Assembly: GCA_022616435.1 (NCBI GenBank)
Contig: JAKEET010000198.1
Coordinates: forward strand, 1-38,063
From: Gemmataceae bacterium
GTDB taxonomy: Bacteria > Planctomycetota > Planctomycetia > Gemmatales > Gemmataceae
Reading direction: 5' to 3'
DNA length: 38,063 nt
The notes under the pieces were generated by a model that did no database searches, was not told where the DNA came from, and saw only the letters and a program-made list of their open reading frames with translations. Of this stretch, positions 15,898 to 23,099 are shown piece after piece (positions within the stretch are counted from its first letter, which is position 1; each line of letters begins with the position of its first letter). Both the position numbers and the translations under genes were made by a program.

Positions 15898-16287
15898 TCA
15901 TGTGGGGCGCAGCGCGATCCGGGCGGTTTTTTCCCAGTCATCCGGAAGCACGGCATCCGCGACGCGGGCTAGATTATCTACGGTGTGCTTGTCTTCGTAT
16001 CCATAAAGAACGTAACGACGGCAACCGGGGCACCGCGCCACAAGTCCCGAACCCTGCCACCATGCTCCGAGCCATTTTTCACGTTGCGAATCATCCCCCA
16101 TCTTGCTCAGCTGAAAATCAATCGCCGTAATGATGATGCCGCAGTCCGGCCAGGGGCACGGATGCTGCGTCGCTGGATACACAATGACCGCAGGCGACCG
16201 ATTCTCGAATCCAAGGCGACGATAGGCCTTGATCCGGTCTTCGACTTCTTCCGGCGAAACACTCGGGATCGTGGCGGTGAATTTCAT
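15898..16287 (-). CDS. Small zinc-ribbon-like protein, function unknown
   Basis: A 129-residue protein from the ATG at 16287. Two cysteine pairs, CPWPDC (about 44-49) and CPGC (about 85-88), flanked by aromatic residues, look like a zinc ribbon. Between them are a predicted strand/helix IIITAIDFQLSKMG and a WWQGSGLVARCPG turn. The C-terminus VLPDDWEKTARIALRPT is shared with the damaged paralogue directly downstream (29 nt away), so this is a tandem duplication. Tandem families of such short proteins with a CPWPxCG motif could be antitoxin, immunity or regulatory proteins, but nothing in the sequence shows which. Confidence 0.75.
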   Translation of the reverse strand: MKFTATIPSVSPEEVEDRIKAYRRLGFENRSPAVIVYPATQHPCPWPDCGIIITAIDFQLSKMGDDSQREKWLGAWWQGSGLVARCPGCRRYVLYGYEDKHTVDNLARVADAVLPDDWEKTARIALRPT

Positions 16288-16308
16288 ATGGTCGACTCTC
16301 GAATCGCG

Positions 16309-17772
16309 CTAACCCTCCCTTAGTTTAATCGACACATACTTCGTCTCCAAGTACGCCTCCAGCCCTTCGTGCCCCAGCTCGCGGCCCAGGCCGCTTTCCT
16401 TCATGCCGCCGAACGGGCACTGCGGCGTCGCCGGCACCGGATCGTTGATGCCGATGATGCCGGCTTCGATGCCGTCGGCCATCTTCCAGGCCACGGTCAG
16501 GTCGTTGGTGAACACGTAGGCCGCCAGGCCGTAGCGGGTGTTGTTGGCGGCGGCGATCACGTCGTCGAGCTTGCTGAAGTCGAGGATCGGCATCACCGGG
16601 GCGAACGGCTCCTCGGTCATCAGCTTCATCTCGCCGGAAATGTTGGTGAGCACCGTCGGCTCGAAGAAATAGCCCTTGTTGAACCGGTCGCTGCGCTTGC
16701 CGCCGGTCAGGATGCTGGCGCCGCGCTGCTTGGCGTCGCTGACCAGGCCCAACGTGTTCTCCATCGCCTTCTTCTCGAACATCGGGCCGATTTCGATGCC
16801 CGCATCGAGGCCGTTGCCCAGTTTCAGGGCCCTGGCGAAATCGACCGTCGCCTCGGTGAACTTCTTCTGCACGTCCTTGTGGACGTAGAACCGGCTCGGC
16901 GCGATGCACACCTGCCCGTTGTTGCGGAACTTGCCCATGACCGCGATCTTGGCCCCCACTTCCGGATCGGCGTCCGGAAAGACGATGAACGGCGCGTGCC
17001 CGCCCAGCTCCAGGCTCAGGCGCTTGAGGCCGTCGGCGGCGCCGCGCATCAGTTGCTTGCCGACTTCGGTCGAGCCGGTGAAGCTGATCTTGCGGCACAC
17101 CGGGTTTTCGAGGAATTCGTCGGCGATGTCCTGAGCGGGGCCCATCACCAGGTTGGCGACGCCGGCCGGCAAGCCGGCCTCGATCATGCACTCGAACACC
17201 TGCACCAGGCTCAGCGGCGTCTGGCTGGCGGGCTTACAGACAATCGTGCAGCCGGCGGCCAGCGCCGGCGCGATCTTGCGCGATTGCAGCGTGATCGGAA
17301 AGTTCCACGGGCTGATGGCGCCGACGACGCCCACGGGATGCTTGATGGTCACATGCTTCTTGCCCGGCTGGGAGTTCGGAATCACCTGGCCGTAGGCCCG
17401 TTTGCCTTCCTCGGCGAACCATTCGAACGTGTCGGCCGAATGCAGGATCTCCGCCTTGGCTTCGGCGAGGGGCTTGCCTTGCTCCATCGTGAGGGTGCGG
17501 GCGATCGCGTCGGCTCGATCGCGCATCAGGTCGGCAGTCTTCTTGAGGATCTTGCCGCGGTCATTCGGCGTCTGCTTCATCCAGCCGGGCATCGCCTTGG
17601 CGGCGGCCGCCAGCGCCCGCTTGGTGTCGGCGCGGCTGCCGAACGCCATCTCGGCGACGATGTTCTCCGTGGCGGGATTGATGACGCCGATCGTGCGGCC
17701 GTCCTCGGCGACCACCCATTGGCCGTCGATGTACATTCTCTTCTGAGTCGTGGTCGCGGTTGCGGTGGCCAT
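16309..17772 (-). CDS. gabD: NAD(P)-dependent aldehyde dehydrogenase, succinate-semialdehyde type
   Basis: A 487-residue protein of full family length. It shows the aldehyde dehydrogenase signature residues: the catalytic-site Asn in SPWNFPITLQSRK, the cofactor-binding Lys in CKPASQTPLS, the glycine turn FTGSTEVGKQL, the general base Glu in LELGGHAPF and the nucleophilic Cys in NNGQVCIAPSR. The KPASQTPLS motif and the ending PFGGMKESGLGRELGHEG are closest to succinate-semialdehyde dehydrogenases, which oxidise succinate semialdehyde to succinate in the GABA route. No transaminase is next to it, so other aldehydes remain possible. The start at 17772 has only a weak purine-rich site. Confidence 0.88.
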   Translation of the reverse strand: MATATATTTQKRMYIDGQWVVAEDGRTIGVINPATENIVAEMAFGSRADTKRALAAAAKAMPGWMKQTPNDRGKILKKTADLMRDRADAIARTLTMEQGKPLAEAKAEILHSADTFEWFAEEGKRAYGQVIPNSQPGKKHVTIKHPVGVVGAISPWNFPITLQSRKIAPALAAGCTIVCKPASQTPLSLVQVFECMIEAGLPAGVANLVMGPAQDIADEFLENPVCRKISFTGSTEVGKQLMRGAADGLKRLSLELGGHAPFIVFPDADPEVGAKIAVMGKFRNNGQVCIAPSRFYVHKDVQKKFTEATVDFARALKLGNGLDAGIEIGPMFEKKAMENTLGLVSDAKQRGASILTGGKRSDRFNKGYFFEPTVLTNISGEMKLMTEEPFAPVMPILDFSKLDDVIAAANNTRYGLAAYVFTNDLTVAWKMADGIEAGIIGINDPVPATPQCPFGGMKESGLGRELGHEGLEAYLETKYVSIKLREG

Positions 17773-17849
17773 GGCGGTGTACCCTTGGTTCCCCGGTTGC
17801 GGCGGTTGCTGCTCATTGTAATGTCGCTGCTCATGACGGCGAGGGCTTT

Positions 17850-17934
17850 CGTAGACGAAGCGGCTTCGTGCCCGAAACGATGTGTCAATCCGATGTTGTC
17901 AATGCGGGCGACGAAGCGGGCCGCTTCGTCTACG
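17850..17934. repeat. Long inverted repeat in the gabD/DUF2752 divergent region
   Basis: Perfect 15-bp arms CGTAGACGAAGCGGC (17850-17864) and GCCGCTTCGTCTACG (17920-17934), with further partial pairing inside (a second GACGAAGCGG copy at about 17910). It lies between two divergent genes and does not belong to either reading frame. It looks like a dispersed palindromic repeat. Confidence 0.75.
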
Positions 17935-17978
17935 GTTGCCCTTGCCCGCCGGGGTTCGCGAAATTACGCTGATTGACA

Positions 17979-18539
17979 ATGAGCGATTTCCCCTTGCACG
18001 ATCCACCGGCCGACGCTATCGTCCCCCCTCCTTGGATGGACCACGACGATCGTCCGCCGGTACGTCCGCCGGTACGTCCACTGGTGCGCCGGCGGCGCCT
18101 GCTGGGCCTGTGGGTTCGCCTGGCGTTGATCGCCATGGCGCTGGGCTGGGTCGGCGTGTTCGTCGTTGCCCTGAAGCTCGATCCGTACCAAGACGGCAAG
18201 GTGTGGCTCGAAGGGACGCATCAGCAGCTCGGGCTGCCGGAGTGCACCTTCAAGACGCTCTCCAAGCTGCCGTGCCCGTCGTGCGGCATGACCACCAGCT
18301 TTGCCTTGCTCGTCCGCGGCGACGTCTGGAACGCCGTCCGGGCCAACGTGGTCGGCGCGGGGCTGGCGGTCTTCGGCGTGGTGATGTTTCCCTGGTGCCT
18401 GGTCAGCGCCTGGCGCAATCGCTGGCTGTGGTTCCGCAGGATCGAGCCGGTCTTGATTCGCCTGACCGTGCTGTTCCTGGTCGCGATGTTCGGCCGCTGG
18501 GGAATCGTGCTGTTGTGGACGTGGTGGACGGGATCGTAG
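17979..18539 (+). CDS. DUF2752 family membrane protein
   Basis: A 186-residue protein from the ATG at 17979. After a proline-rich start, three hydrophobic segments are visible at about 46-66, 120-140 and 160-180. The family signature is LPCPSCGMTTSFALLVRGD (about 98-116), the conserved C-P-x-C-G-x-T-T/R motif followed by a G-D. Function of the family is not known; it is an inner-membrane protein. Codons at 18050-18083 contain a 12-bp tandem repeat giving RPPVRPPVRPLV just before the first membrane segment. Confidence 0.8.
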   Translation: MSDFPLHDPPADAIVPPPWMDHDDRPPVRPPVRPLVRRRRLLGLWVRLALIAMALGWVGVFVVALKLDPYQDGKVWLEGTHQQLGLPECTFKTLSKLPCPSCGMTTSFALLVRGDVWNAVRANVVGAGLAVFGVVMFPWCLVSAWRNRWLWFRRIEPVLIRLTVLFLVAMFGRWGIVLLWTWWTGS

Positions 18540-18590
18540 TGTCGCCTTTCGCTCCGCGAAAGTACGACCTTCGCGGAGCGAAAGGCGACA
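18540..18590. repeat. Perfect 21-bp palindromic element between two genes
   Basis: Arms at 18540-18560 and 18570-18590 are perfect reverse complements (core GTCGCCTTTCGCTCCGCGAA), with a 9-nt loop. It begins 1 nt after the DUF2752 stop and ends 25 nt before the lipoprotein start. It would form a very stable hairpin in a joint transcript. Confidence 0.85.
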
Positions 18591-18615
18591 AGCTGCTTTT
18601 CACGGAGGGGAAGCC

Positions 18616-19299
18616 ATGGCGTCGTCGTCAAACCTGCGCGGCTGGAAATGGACCGCGTTCCTGCTCGGCACGCTGTGGGTGTCGATCGGCTGCAATCCCG
18701 GATCGCTGTCGATGCTGCTCGTGCCATTCTCCGACGACCGCATTCCACCCAAGTGCCCGCTGGCGACCAAGAAAGAAGTCACGGTCTGCGTCGTCCCCAA
18801 TTTCGCGACGCTGGAAACGCGGCCCGAAGTGATCCCGGCGGAGGCCGAGCTGGCCGAGCTGTTCGCCCAGCAACTGCGGAAGCGCGCCGAAGTCAACCGG
18901 GAGCGCATCAGGGTGGTGCCGCCGGCCAAGGTGCGCAGCTACCAGAACAGGGCCGACTTCGCGTCGCGCTCGCTGTACGACGTCGGCAAGCACTTCGAGG
19001 CCGACTACGTCATCTCGCTGGAAATCACCAACCTCGCGCTCTATGAGAAGGCCAGCCACAATACGCTGTATCGCGGCAACACCGAGATTGCCGTGAACGT
19101 CGTCGACATGAAGCAACCGGCCGGCGAAGGCACGATCTTCACCGAGCACTATCGCCGCGAGTATCCCAGCAGCGGCCCGCGCGACGCATCCGACGGCAGC
19201 GTCGCCCGCTTCCGCGCCATCTTCCTCAACACCGTCGCCACCGACCTGGCCCGGCTGTTCACCGCCTATCCGAGCGACGAACGCCGGGCGATGGATTGA
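18616..19299 (+). CDS. Putative lipoprotein, function unknown
   Basis: A 227-residue protein; GGAGGGG lies 5 nt before the ATG at 18616. The N-terminus has a positive region, a hydrophobic stretch FLLGTLWVSIGC and a Cys at about 26 that fits a lipobox, so membrane anchoring through lipid is likely. The mature part contains EVTVCVVPNF, AELAELFAQQLRKRAEV and YVISLEITNLALYE followed by a strand-rich NTEIAVNVVDM segment. This layout recalls the nucleotide-binding-like fold of CsgG/GNA1162-type outer-membrane lipoproteins, but I see no decisive motif. It follows the DUF2752 gene on the same strand across a palindrome. Confidence 0.72.
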   Translation: MASSSNLRGWKWTAFLLGTLWVSIGCNPGSLSMLLVPFSDDRIPPKCPLATKKEVTVCVVPNFATLETRPEVIPAEAELAELFAQQLRKRAEVNRERIRVVPPAKVRSYQNRADFASRSLYDVGKHFEADYVISLEITNLALYEKASHNTLYRGNTEIAVNVVDMKQPAGEGTIFTEHYRREYPSSGPRDASDGSVARFRAIFLNTVATDLARLFTAYPSDERRAMD

Positions 19300-19307
19300 A
19301 TGAGACG

Positions 19308-19363
19308 GGACCGCTAATGAACGCTGATCCGATCATCCCCCGATTAGCGTTCATCAGCGGTCC
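19308..19363. terminator. Inverted repeat between convergent genes, possible bidirectional terminator
   Basis: 22-bp arms at 19308-19329 and 19342-19363 (cores GGACCGCTAATGAACGCT and AGCGTTCATCAGCGGTCC) pair at 20 positions, plus one G-T wobble and one mismatch. It sits exactly between the stops of the lipoprotein and the metallohydrolase gene. The ACCGCTGATGAACGC type of palindrome resembles dispersed repeats in other genomes. Confidence 0.65.
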
Positions 19364-19371
19364 GTTGATAC

Positions 19372-21858
19372 TCAACTCCCCTCCGGGCATTCCGCCGCCA
19401 GCTTCCGATAGCGTTCGATGGCCCACTGGAACGTGCGGTGGGCCTCCTGCAGCTCTTCCGGGATGATCGCCGGTCTGCGCGGCGACTTCATGTCCGGCGA
19501 CTTGGGACCGAAGCGGGCGTCGATCGGTGTCAGCGGCATCTTGATCGGATCGCCGCGCTCGCGCCAGAGCTGCTCGATGGTGCCGATGCACCACAGCGCG
19601 CTCTTGCGCGACGCCCGGATCGGCGCGCCGTCCACGATCACGTCCACCGGGTTGGTGTGCATCTGCGGGAACTGCCGGATCGCCACCCAGCTGCTGCGCT
19701 GGATGGGTATCCGCAGCTCAACGTCGTGTGCCTTATCGTCGGCCGGCAACTCGATGGTTTGGACGGCCTCTCCATTCACGATGATCTCCACGTTGCGCGA
19801 CGGACCCTGCGGCACCTGGCCGCCTTTCGCGGTCCCCAGGGGCGTTGCCGAGGCGAACGCAAGCCGCGCCTTGACGGTCACATTCCCCGGCTTGTCGAGC
19901 TGCACCTTGTCGCCCGCGGGTTTCCCGTTCACCTCGAACTTCAGGGCGTGGGCGTAACCATCCGACACGTAGGAGCGGCCCTCCGCGAGCCCTTTCGCCC
20001 ACACCGGGAAGTCGATGCGGTCCACCTTGCCGAGCTGGACATAGACCCGGCCCTCGCCGACACGGCTGCCGCTGATGCAAGGGAAGTCGGTCTCGCCCGA
20101 AGCCTTGAGCGGGAAGCCGCAGTTCATGATGTGGTACCAGCAGTTCCACTCCGGCACGCGGGCGGTGTCCATGGCGCTGATGAAATCGCACACGCCCTGG
20201 GCGCTGGTCACGCAGATTTCCTGGGCGCCGATGCCATTCATCTCCGGCACGACGAGATTGGGCAATACATTGGCTAATCGAGCATTGGCCGCGACCAGCT
20301 CGGCGACGGTGAGGGAGCCGTCGTTGTTCGCGTCAATCGCCTGGAACGCATCGGGCAGCAGGCCCTTGCTCGCTTCCTCCTGCGACAGTTTGCCGTCCTT
20401 GTTGGCGTCGAGCAGCGCCAGGTTGCGTTGCGCCGCCGCCTTGGGATTGATGCCCAGGCCGCTCGCCGAGTGCGCGTACCCCGTGAACGCCCCCTGCGCC
20501 TTGGCCCAGCGCATCAGCGGCGTCGTCCAGGTCGGCCAGCCCTTCGTTTTCGTGCCGTCCGAGCCGGGATAGGTCTGGTCGCGCAGATTCAGCAAGCACA
20601 CGTGGCCCAGCGCCTGCGAGCCGAAGCCGGACACCTCCACGTCATACTTGAGCACGGTCAACGGCTCGCTGACCTTGTGGGCTTCGGGCGTGAAGAATTG
20701 CCGCTGGAAGTCGTAGCACGGGCCCCACGTCAGGTTGCAGCCGACGTTCAGCCCTTCGCCCTTGACGTGCAGGAACATGTCGTCGGCAAACACGCCCTCG
20801 GTCGGGTTCTCGTAGTGGGCGCAGCCGGCGGCGTGGATGTGATGGTCGCCGCTGTAAAGCCCGTAGTCCATCGGATTGACCCAGCGCTCGAGCTTCACTT
20901 CCACGGTGAAGTCGCCCTTGTCCGGGACGCGAATCTTCTTTTGCAGCTGCTGGTATTCCGGCCCGCGGCCGTAGGTCATGGTGAGTTCGCCCGGGGGCAA
21001 CAGCACCACGCCCCCCGAGTGGCGATAGACCTGGTCCTGGAAGAAGAAGTCCGGCGCCAGCCGCTTTGCCTTGGACGGATACACCTTGCCGGCCTGGTCC
21101 CTGAACGTGAAGCGGCCGGTGGTGGGCTTGCCGTCGAAGTCGTTGACGATCAGCTTGACGGGAACGGCTGGACGAATGTTGAACAGCACCGGGATTTCGG
21201 CGCGGAAGCCGAGGTCCTGCGTCCCCTGGCCGATGTCGAAGGCAAACATGGCCTCGCGCTTGCCGGCCTGGCTGCTGTGGAGCAAGGCCAGGGCGTACTC
21301 CGCCTTCAAGCCGCTGAGCTTGTCGGTCAGCGGCGCCTTGTTGTACAGCTCGATTTCGAGGAACCGTTCCTTGATGTCGGCCGGCGTGATCTTTTCCTTG
21401 ACCTTGCCCACGACGCGGGTCGCCCCGCCGCCGCCGTAGATGGGCCGCGCCTGCGGGCTGGTCATATTCAGGGTCTTGGTGACGCCGCTGTCGTTGGTGA
21501 TCTTGATGATGACCGGCGTGTAGCCGCCCTGCTGCAGCGTGGTCGGCGCCGGGCCGCGCTTGACCTTCACCCGCGCCTCCGGGTTCACGTGCACCAGGAA
21601 CAGGGCGTGCGGGTCGAGCAGCTTCTGGATTTTCACCGCGTCCTGCGCCTTGCACGCGGCCAGCAGCTCGTCGGCCTGCTTGTCCGGCATCGGATGGCCG
21701 AGGAACTCCAGCGTTTGCAAGAGCCGCGTGACGTTGCCGGCCAGCGGCTGACCTTCGACTTCGACCGGGTCAAGCGTTTGGGCGTGAAACACGCCCGATT
21801 GCCACAGCAAGGCGGCGCCGCCGAGCAGCGACGCCGTCCACCAGCGATCCAGTTTCAT
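19372..21858 (-). CDS. CehA/McbA-like PHP-family metallohydrolase with two EF-hands
   Basis: An 828-residue protein; GAGG lies 8 nt before the ATG at 21858 and the N-terminus is a signal peptide (cleavage near FHA-Q), so it is exported. The centre contains GLYSGDHHIHAAGC (about 330-343), the PHP-type metal ligand motif of CehA/McbA family hydrolases, and later YHIMNCGFPLKASGETDFP with further ligands (about 580-600). Between them two EF-hand loops, DANKDGKLSQEE (about 482-493) and DANNDGSLTVAE (about 506-517), are inserted and should bind calcium. The N-terminal third has Ig-like strand-rich sequence. CehA hydrolyses a carbamate ester and McbA an amide, but planctomycete relatives are uncharacterised; the real substrate is unknown. 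Confidence 0.8.
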   Translation of the reverse strand: MKLDRWWTASLLGGAALLWQSGVFHAQTLDPVEVEGQPLAGNVTRLLQTLEFLGHPMPDKQADELLAACKAQDAVKIQKLLDPHALFLVHVNPEARVKVKRGPAPTTLQQGGYTPVIIKITNDSGVTKTLNMTSPQARPIYGGGGATRVVGKVKEKITPADIKERFLEIELYNKAPLTDKLSGLKAEYALALLHSSQAGKREAMFAFDIGQGTQDLGFRAEIPVLFNIRPAVPVKLIVNDFDGKPTTGRFTFRDQAGKVYPSKAKRLAPDFFFQDQVYRHSGGVVLLPPGELTMTYGRGPEYQQLQKKIRVPDKGDFTVEVKLERWVNPMDYGLYSGDHHIHAAGCAHYENPTEGVFADDMFLHVKGEGLNVGCNLTWGPCYDFQRQFFTPEAHKVSEPLTVLKYDVEVSGFGSQALGHVCLLNLRDQTYPGSDGTKTKGWPTWTTPLMRWAKAQGAFTGYAHSASGLGINPKAAAQRNLALLDANKDGKLSQEEASKGLLPDAFQAIDANNDGSLTVAELVAANARLANVLPNLVVPEMNGIGAQEICVTSAQGVCDFISAMDTARVPEWNCWYHIMNCGFPLKASGETDFPCISGSRVGEGRVYVQLGKVDRIDFPVWAKGLAEGRSYVSDGYAHALKFEVNGKPAGDKVQLDKPGNVTVKARLAFASATPLGTAKGGQVPQGPSRNVEIIVNGEAVQTIELPADDKAHDVELRIPIQRSSWVAIRQFPQMHTNPVDVIVDGAPIRASRKSALWCIGTIEQLWRERGDPIKMPLTPIDARFGPKSPDMKSPRRPAIIPEELQEAHRTFQWAIERYRKLAAECPEGS

Positions 21859-21979
21859 GGCTGATTCCTCACTCCAGCGAAGATGCGAGCGATGGCCTCG
21901 ATACGTCTACGACGGATCATATCCGGTGGGATGAGGCGACGCCACTGGCTGGCGGCAGCAAATGTGTGAGAACGGGCAT

Positions 21980-22008
21980 CCGGCTTCCCACCGATGGGCA
22001 AGCCGGCG
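21980..22008. repeat. Short palindrome (CCGGCTT...AAGCCGG)
   Basis: CCGGCTT-CCCA (21980-21990) pairs with TGGG-c-AAGCCGG (21995-22006), with GTGTG/CACAC also able to pair outside. It lies in the 262-bp leader of the metallohydrolase gene, next to a second inverted repeat. Confidence 0.6.
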
Positions 22009-22012
22009 CACA

Positions 22013-22096
22013 CCCCTCGGGAGGGAAGGCGGAGGGATGAGGAGATGGTTGGCTCCCTCTCCAGACACTCCTCACCCCCGCCCTCCCCCCCAAGGG
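22013..22096. repeat. Imperfect inverted repeat, purine/pyrimidine asymmetric
   Basis: A G-rich arm (22013-22044) and a C-rich arm (22068-22096; CTCCTCACCCCCGCCCTCCC) pair imperfectly around a 23-nt loop. The CTCACCCCCGCCCTC type of palindrome is typical of dispersed repeats. No gene is seen in this stretch. Confidence 0.6.
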
Positions 22097-22120
22097 AAGA
22101 GACGCCCGCACGCGGCGGCA

Positions 22121-22816
22121 TCAGGGACTGGGCTGAGGTTGCGGGTTCGGATTGTTCTTGGGCCGCTCCAGGTTTGGCGACGGTTTCGGCGCATCCGGGT
22201 TCGGCCGATCTCGGTTCGGTTGGGGATCGACTTCACCGGCCGCCGGCCTCACTTCCCGCGGTTGGGCGGTGCCGCCCGCATCGCGATCGAAATCGAGCGT
22301 CACGCGTGTTTCACGGCCCGCAGCGACCGAAACGCGGCGGGTCACCGCGACTGGCTGGCCGTCGCGCATGATTTTCGCGTTGAGCGTGTAGTAATACTCG
22401 GACCCCGGCGTCAGCGGCGGCGACCGGAAGACGCGTGTTTCCGACGTCGACTGGGTCGCCTCGCCATTGACGGTCAATCGGGCCTCGGCAGGCAAGTTCA
22501 CCACGATGGTGGCCGGGGCCATGCCGTTGCCGGTTTGGGCGCTGGTGACGCCCCGCGGCCCGACTTAAACGCCGCCGCCGTTGCAGCCGTGGCAGCTTGA
22601 CATGTAGCAGCCGCCGGAGCATCCGCCCCAGCCGGCGCAGCCATTGCAGCGGCGCCCGCCGAACCGCCGGCCGCCGTTGCAGCCGCCGTTACAGCCGTGG
22701 CAGCTGGCGGCGACATACCCAGAGCAGCCGCCGTTGCAACCCTGGCAGCGCCGTCCACCGAAGGCGGTGGTTTCCGAGCCGCCGGTCATTGCCATCATCA
22801 AAACAACGGTGTACAT
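22121..22816 (-). pseudogene. TIGR03000-family planctomycete protein, interrupted by an in-frame TAA
   Basis: From an ATG at 22816 with a strong site (GGAGGG, 5 nt away) the frame gives MYTVVLMMAMTGGSETTAFG and then a Cys/Gly-rich stretch with repeated CHGCNGGC and GGRRCNGC motifs, ending at TAA (22565-22567). The same frame, with no shift, continues through 14 codons (VGPRGVTSAQTGNG) into MAPATIVVNLPAEARLTVNG, the TIGR03000 domain, with FRSPPLTPGSEYYYTL and RVSVAAGRETRVTLDFD, and a proline-rich tail. TIGR03000 proteins normally have exactly this order in one chain. So either one nonsense mutation split the gene, or the stop is read through. The domain part lacks an obvious ribosome site of its own. 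A near-consensus sigma-54 promoter lies about 100 bp upstream. Function unknown; many members are exported. Confidence 0.75.
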
Positions 22817-22916
22817 CTTCGCCCTCCTGCAGAAGAGAGGTGATACGGTTGTGCCCCGGGCAACTTCGCCGGGATGGAAGGTCGGGACGAGTCGGCCGAA
22901 ACCGCGGCGTGAATCT

Positions 22917-22934
22917 TTGCAAACAGCATGCCAA
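22917..22934 (-). promoter_or_regulatory. Sigma-54 promoter for the TIGR03000 gene
   Basis: On the minus strand TTGGCATGCTGTTTGCAA matches TGGCACG-N4-TTGCW at all but one position, with GG and GC exactly 10 nt apart. Transcription would start near 22907, leaving about 90 nt of leader before the ATG at 22816. Confidence 0.7.
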
Positions 22935-22943
22935 CACGATGTG

Positions 22944-23099
22944 CTTGGTGGTTGGTTGGTGCTTGGTGCTTGGTGCTTGGTGGTTGGTGGTTGGTGGTTG
23001 GTGGGTAGTGCTTGGTGAGTGGTGAGTGATGGTTCGTGAGTCGTGCTTGGGGGCGGTGCTTGAGGAGTAGTCCCTCACCAACCACCAACCACCAACCAC
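22944..23099. repeat. TTGGTGG-type minisatellite with an inverted copy
   Basis: Degenerate 6-7 nt units (TTGGTGG, TTGGTGC) fill about 22944-23020 and decay to about 23035. An inverted copy ACCAACCACCAACCACCAAC lies at about 23078-23097, so the region can fold into a long hairpin. The G-rich strand has many GG runs that could also form two-tier quadruplexes. No gene is seen. The inverted copy abuts the stop of the next gene. Confidence 0.75.

Noticed and set aside
17787..17800. GG-N10-GC (TTGGTTCCCCGGTTGC) at the start of gabD, plus strand
   Set aside because: Two mismatches in the -24 half and about 180 nt from the next plus-strand gene; too weak to list.
22944..23035. Possible CRISPR array in the TTGGTGG repeats
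   Set aside because: Units are 6-7 nt, degenerate and without spacers; it is a minisatellite.
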